Origin: Daejeonella sp. JGW-45
Lineage (GTDB): Bacteria; Bacteroidota; Bacteroidia; Sphingobacteriales; Sphingobacteriaceae
NCBI RefSeq assembly: GCF_029360805.1
Contig: NZ_JARKNC010000002.1
Location: forward strand, 408,635-472,634
Reading direction: 5' to 3'
DNA: 64,000 nt
Positions 60,417 through 64,000 of the stretch are shown here, piece after piece. The notes under the pieces were generated by a model. That model saw nothing but the letters and a program-made list of their open reading frames with translations, did not search any database and was not told the origin of the DNA. How positions within the stretch are numbered: the stretch's first letter is position 1; every line of letters begins with the position of its first letter. The position numbers and the translations under genes were made by a program.

Positions 60417-61697
60417 TTATATGTTCAATAACTTCATTCCAATGCCACAAGATAAGCATTTCTTCTGATCGCAATAAGCTTTTTTTAGCTCAATTAACGA
60501 CTGTGAGAAAAATGCATTCTCTGGCCGGATGTTAATTTCTTTAAAACGGCTTATCAAGGAATTTGTTTCAGGTTCGAGGTTCTCGAGCAGGATGATGCTG
60601 CGGTTAACGTGCTCATGTGAGCAGACCTGTCTTCCGTAGGCCATCAGAAATACAGCCACAGTATTAATCAGGATGCTGTTAACTGACTGTTTTCCCAAGC
60701 GGCACGTGCAGCGAACGGGATCGGTATCAAAACGGTAGTGGCTCTCCCAATATTTATTGACGGGAAGATGATCAAACATTTTGATCAGTGCAGCTATATC
60801 TGTTTCTGCAATTACATTTGAAAACAAATGGTTCGACCTGATAATGAGCGAGGCAAATTGAGCAAGCCTTATTGTCGGAAAATTTGCGGGCCGCATCCTT
60901 AAATATTTCCAGAGATAGTTATCTATTGATCTTAAAGAATGCTTTTTCTTGAGAAAAGAATATTCCTTCGTCAGCAACCTGGGATATTCATCCTGATATG
61001 GCTGGTTTAAAAATCCGGCTTGCCCGAAAATCAGCGCTTCTATCTGAAGAGGTCTATCCTTATATCTGGAAACGAGCCGCCGCGGAAGAGACCTCGCCAG
61101 CATTTCAAAGGGTATCGCATTTACTTTGAATCCGAAATTTATGGCCAGAAATATGTAAAAAGCGTCATCCCAACTTCCGTTGAGCTCGGAGAGCAAATAG
61201 CTGATCGTGGCTGATTTCTTCTCCAGTCTTTCAATTCCGACCCGGTAAAGCCAGTTCCTTATATGAAAAACATCCACTTCGGCTATCTGACGGCTGCAAG
61301 GTATCCAATCCAGGCACTCAATGAGTGTGAGGTATTTATTAGTGATCTGCTTTGGTGTAAGGTGCTCCAGGCATAGCACGGGGATCATCGTTTGGTCTGA
61401 ACGGACAATATCCTGGTCATGCTTCCCTACGACGTGCAGGATCACATTGTCGTAGGCCATATCTGACTGATGATTATGACGGCTCCAATCGGACGAGCGC
61501 AAATGTATCTCCACATTTCCGACCCAAAGAGTTCCGCCAATTCTGATCGTCGCACCTTCAAAATCCGGTCCCGCGTGAGAGTTATGGATCCCAACTTTCA
61601 GTATTTCGATCGGTTCACCTGAAGTAGTTCGCAAGTCCCTCTGCTCAAACAGCCGGAATTTCCATAAGTAATGGAGAAAGTCTTCAGGTACAGCCAT
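60417..61697 (-). CDS. DUF2851 family protein
   Basis: 426 residues, soluble. MAVPEDFLHYLWKFRLFEQRDLRTTSGEPIEILKVGIHNSHAGPDFEGATIRIGGTLWVGNVEIHLRSSDW is the conserved N-terminal domain (nuclease-like beta core in appearance). The C-terminus has four cysteines around CDQKKCLSCGIG that may bind zinc. The family is Bacteroidota-restricted and its function is unknown. First gene of a pair with the PspC protein. Confidence 0.88.
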   Translation of the reverse strand: MAVPEDFLHYLWKFRLFEQRDLRTTSGEPIEILKVGIHNSHAGPDFEGATIRIGGTLWVGNVEIHLRSSDWSRHNHQSDMAYDNVILHVVGKHDQDIVRSDQTMIPVLCLEHLTPKQITNKYLTLIECLDWIPCSRQIAEVDVFHIRNWLYRVGIERLEKKSATISYLLSELNGSWDDAFYIFLAINFGFKVNAIPFEMLARSLPRRLVSRYKDRPLQIEALIFGQAGFLNQPYQDEYPRLLTKEYSFLKKKHSLRSIDNYLWKYLRMRPANFPTIRLAQFASLIIRSNHLFSNVIAETDIAALIKMFDHLPVNKYWESHYRFDTDPVRCTCRLGKQSVNSILINTVAVFLMAYGRQVCSHEHVNRSIILLENLEPETNSLISRFKEINIRPENAFFSQSLIELKKAYCDQKKCLSCGIGMKLLNI

Positions 61698-61790
61698 AGT
61701 TTAATCTACGGCGTTGTTACACAGTTACATTATTTTATGATCGAATGGTGGGTTTTATTGAGGTTCTGGTTGTTGCAGTTTGAGGGAAGT

Positions 61791-61853
61791 GTCAGTATTC
61801 TGTAATCAGTAACCAGTAATCAGTATTCGGTTACTGCTTACTGGTTACTGATT
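61791..61853. repeat. Heptamer array H16 (ATCAGTA/ACTGGTT words)
   Basis: Units GTCAGTA, TTCTGTA, ATCAGTA, ACCAGTA and ATCAGTA face ACTGCTT, ACTGGTT and ACTGATT. The halves pair, and the pyrF stop codon (61845-61847) is in the array. Confidence 0.88.
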
Positions 61854-62681
61854 ACAAATTCCTTTTTCTTCCAGCAAAACACTCATCTCTTGCTGCAATT
61901 TCAGAGCTTCTTCCCTTGCCCGGTCAGCAAAGTCGCCGTCTTTAGATGCATAGATAATTGAACGGGACGAATTCACCAATAGACCGCAATCGGCATTAAG
62001 ACCGTTTTGACTTACGTCCTGTAAGTTGCCGCCCTGGGCACCTACTCCCGGGACTAACAGAAAGTGGTCCGGAGCATGTTTTCTGATGCTGATGAATTCT
62101 TCGTTCCTCGTGGCTCCAACAACGTACATCATCCTGTCATCGCCAGCCCATGTATTTGCTGTATCTATAACAGTTTCGAACAAGCGCGAAGTACCCGTAT
62201 TAATAAATTGGAAATTCTTTCCCCCTTCATTCGACGTAAGGGCGAGTAGTATAACCCACTTGTCTTCAAATTCCAGAAATGGCTTAACTGAATCTATTCC
62301 CATGTACGGTGCAACAGTTATTGCATCAAAACTCATCCCCGAAGTGGAATGGTCAAAAAACGCTTTGGCGTACATGGCGGATGTATTTCCAATATCACCG
62401 CGTTTGGCGTCAATAATACCTAAACAGGTTGGAGGTATATAATTGGCTGTGCTAATAAGGCTCTCCCACCCCTTTAACCCACGGCTTTCATAAAAGGCGC
62501 TGTTAGGTTTATATGCTACACACAAATCGTGCGTTGCATCAATAATCCTTTTATTGAACTCAAACACGGGGTCAGCGTAATCTAAAAGGAAGCGGGGGAT
62601 CAGGTTTATGTCTGTATCAAGCCCTATACACAAAAACGACTTCTTCAATTTGATCTGCTCTATTAACTGTTTCCTGTTCAT
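61845..62681 (-). CDS. pyrF: Orotidine-5'-phosphate decarboxylase
   Basis: 278 residues, the long (type 2) OMP decarboxylase form. [32 protein letters not shown] and the catalytic [21 protein letters not shown] are intact, with [18 protein letters not shown] near the end for phosphate binding. It makes UMP from OMP in pyrimidine synthesis. A single gene. The last residues (about ICNQ) and stop are written by a heptamer array. Confidence 0.95.
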   Translation of the reverse strand: MNRKQLIEQIKLKKSFLCIGLDTDINLIPRFLLDYADPVFEFNKRIIDATHDLCVAYKPNSAFYESRGLKGWESLISTANYIPPTCLGIIDAKRGDIGNTSAMYAKAFFDHSTSGMSFDAITVAPYMGIDSVKPFLEFEDKWVILLALTSNEGGKNFQFINTGTSRLFETVIDTANTWAGDDRMMYVVGATRNEEFISIRKHAPDHFLLVPGVGAQGGNLQDVSQNGLNADCGLLVNSSRSIIYASKDGDFADRAREEALKLQQEMSVLLEEKGICNQ

Positions 62682-62797
62682 TGGCTTGAAATTTGAGCGA
62701 AAATAAATAAAGAAGGGGGCTTGCCCTCAAAAAAAGAATTAAAAGTTTTGATTATTTCATTTTATTGTATAGCATTGTGCTGTAATCTCAATTTATC

Positions 62798-62809
62798 CCT
62801 GAATTCAGG
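62798..62809. promoter_or_regulatory. 12-bp palindrome upstream of rho
   Basis: CCTGAATTCAGG is perfectly palindromic, 107 bases before the rho ATG in an A/T-rich gap. It may be an operator; nothing else supports a regulator. Confidence 0.3.
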
Positions 62810-62848
62810 AAATCACAATAATTCTTAGATATCTATTTTCTGTAATTT

Positions 62849-62878
62849 TTTGTGTTGTCGTTCTCCAGGATAAATTTT
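62849..62878 (+). promoter_or_regulatory. Possible rho promoter
   Basis: TTTG (62849-62852), an 18-bp spacer, then TAAATTTT (62871-62878). It is similar to the Bacteroidota consensus except for the last base of the -7 box. Confidence 0.35.
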
Positions 62879-62915
62879 TTGAAATCAAATTCCCAAAAGA
62901 CATAAACCATATTTA

Positions 62916-64000
62916 ATGCTGGATAGTAATAAATTGAACGATAAGCTCGTTTCCGAGCTGCGTGAAATTGCTCAAACTCTTGGTGTGGCCGACACAGACA
63001 CCTTACGTAAACAAGATCTTATTCATAAGATTATAGAAAGCTCTGTCGAACCATCGCCCCTAACTTCAGAAACAACAGCACAAAACGCAGATATCGGTGT
63101 TACTGTGGAAGCTGCCGCAGAAGCGAAACCTCGCAAACGGCTGCGAAGTGTTAAAAGCAAGAACGAGACTAAGCAACACAAGGAAGTACACCTTGATAAT
63201 ACCAGAACTTTCGATTTCCCCGAAGAAGATGAGATATCCCAGCGAGATGCTGTCGGGGAATCCACTGAACCTCAGGCAACAACTGAAGATCAAAATATAA
63301 GCCAGGAGCCTAATCCCGCAGGAGCTTCTGAAAAACCCTCGGATAAGTCTGCAGGGCAGGGAGACCAGAAAAAATTTGAACGTAAGCCGAACCAGAATAA
63401 TCCCAGTCAAAATAGAAATCAGGAGCCCGTCATAAACATGGATTTTGATAATGTTATAGTGAACGAGGGAATTTTGGAGATAATGCCTGATGGATATGGT
63501 TTTTTAAGATCTTCAGATTACAACTACCTTTCTTCACCGGATGATATCTACGTTTCCCAGTCGCAGATAAAACTTTTCGGCTTAAAAACAGGTGATACGG
63601 TAAGGGGCAGCATACGCCCACCAAAAGAAGGTGAGAAGTATTTCCCACTGGTGCGTGTGGAAGCGATCAACGGCCGTATCCCGGCTGAAGTCCGCGACAG
63701 GGTACCATTTGATTACCTCACTCCTCTTTTTCCAACTGAGAAATTAAATCTTTTCGTTGACACAGCAAATCATTCTACAAGGATAATAGATCTGTTCACG
63801 CCAATTGGTAAAGGACAGCGCGGACTGATCGTAGCGCAGCCCAAAACCGGTAAAACTATGCTTCTGAAGGATGTGGCGAATGCGATTGCGAAGAACCATC
63901 CGGAAGTCTATCTGATCATCCTTCTTATAGATGAACGTCCGGAAGAGGTAACAGATATGGCAAGAAGCGTGCGTGCGGAAGTAGTTTCATCGACTTTCGA
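62916..64000 (+). CDS. rho: Transcription termination factor Rho (partial, 3' end outside window)
   Basis: 361 codons are present before the window ends. Residues 1-50 are the Rho N-terminal domain ([30 protein letters not shown]). About 50-170 is a low-complexity insert rich in Glu, Gln, Asn, Lys and Pro. Then comes the RNA-binding cold-shock-like domain ([43 protein letters not shown]) and the start of the ATPase (Walker [11 protein letters not shown]). Rho is a hexameric RNA helicase that ends transcription of untranslated RNA. The insert is a Bacteroidota feature. The ATG at 62916 is the first in-frame start. Confidence 0.95.
   Translation, partial: MLDSNKLNDKLVSELREIAQTLGVADTDTLRKQDLIHKIIESSVEPSPLTSETTAQNADIGVTVEAAAEAKPRKRLRSVKSKNETKQHKEVHLDNTRTFDFPEEDEISQRDAVGESTEPQATTEDQNISQEPNPAGASEKPSDKSAGQGDQKKFERKPNQNNPSQNRNQEPVINMDFDNVIVNEGILEIMPDGYGFLRSSDYNYLSSPDDIYVSQSQIKLFGLKTGDTVRGSIRPPKEGEKYFPLVRVEAINGRIPAEVRDRVPFDYLTPLFPTEKLNLFVDTANHSTRIIDLFTPIGKGQRGLIVAQPKTGKTMLLKDVANAIAKNHPEVYLIILLIDERPEEVTDMARSVRAEVVSSTF

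Overview
The window is chromosomal DNA of a Bacteroidota bacterium, most likely a member of the Sphingobacteriaceae (Pedobacter-like). The gene families point there: a TonB receptor with a carboxypeptidase-regulatory N-domain, DUF1501/DUF1800, DUF5777, DUF5916, DUF2851, DUF4256, DUF6266, a Bacteroidota-type Rho and a GH3_C/beta-lactamase fusion. So do the promoters, which carry the Bacteroidota -7 box TAnnTTTG with a TTG about 19-20 bases upstream (tRNA-Gly, arsR, topA, trxB), and the near absence of Shine-Dalgarno sites. I see no prophage, complete insertion sequence, CRISPR array or biosynthetic cluster.

Layout. 1-8.6 kb: tRNA-Gly, a DUF4256 gene, an arsR-AHSA1-DoxX operon, a serine hydrolase plus N-acyl-D-amino-acid deacylase pair, and a YceI-DUF5777-Rieske operon. 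9-16.5 kb: a LuxR regulator, an MBL hydrolase, a siderophore-type TonB receptor with a PepSY membrane protein and a small membrane protein, surE and a lipid kinase. 16.5-22.2 kb: the DUF1501/DUF1800 pair, a GH5-like hydrolase and a secreted galactose mutarotase. 22.3-26.4 kb: class Ia ribonucleotide reductase nrdB-nrdA behind a cobalamin riboswitch. 26.5-38.9 kb: an APC permease, a fatty acid hydroxylase, a semialdehyde dehydrogenase, mnmA, topA, rnr and a polyprenyl synthase. 38.9-49.8 kb: rpmA/rplU, a dicarboxylate symporter, an ECF sigma factor with a membrane partner, trxB, a DUF5916 barrel and an M19 dipeptidase. 50-64 kb: an acyl-CoA carboxylase, two tRNA-Leu, an MBL hydrolase, lolA, ftsK, a candidate structured RNA, an ankyrin protein, PspC, DUF2851, pyrF and the start of rho.

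The most unusual content is between the genes. Sixteen intergenic stretches are built of 7-bp words kept in register, with a different word at each locus. They are often arranged as inverted halves, and in about eleven cases they overlap the stop codon of the adjacent gene. One forms the variable arm of the cobalamin riboswitch, and one starts at the 3' end of a tRNA. Two other stretches (368-752 and 54185-54283) keep an 11-bp register. A separate family of 16-bp palindromes spaced by about 50 bp forms clusters at 1.5, 9.0, 49.8 and 54.4 kb. Together these suggest active, lineage-specific processes that create short-period repeats at gene ends. A candidate structured RNA with its own terminator lies at 59.2-59.35 kb.
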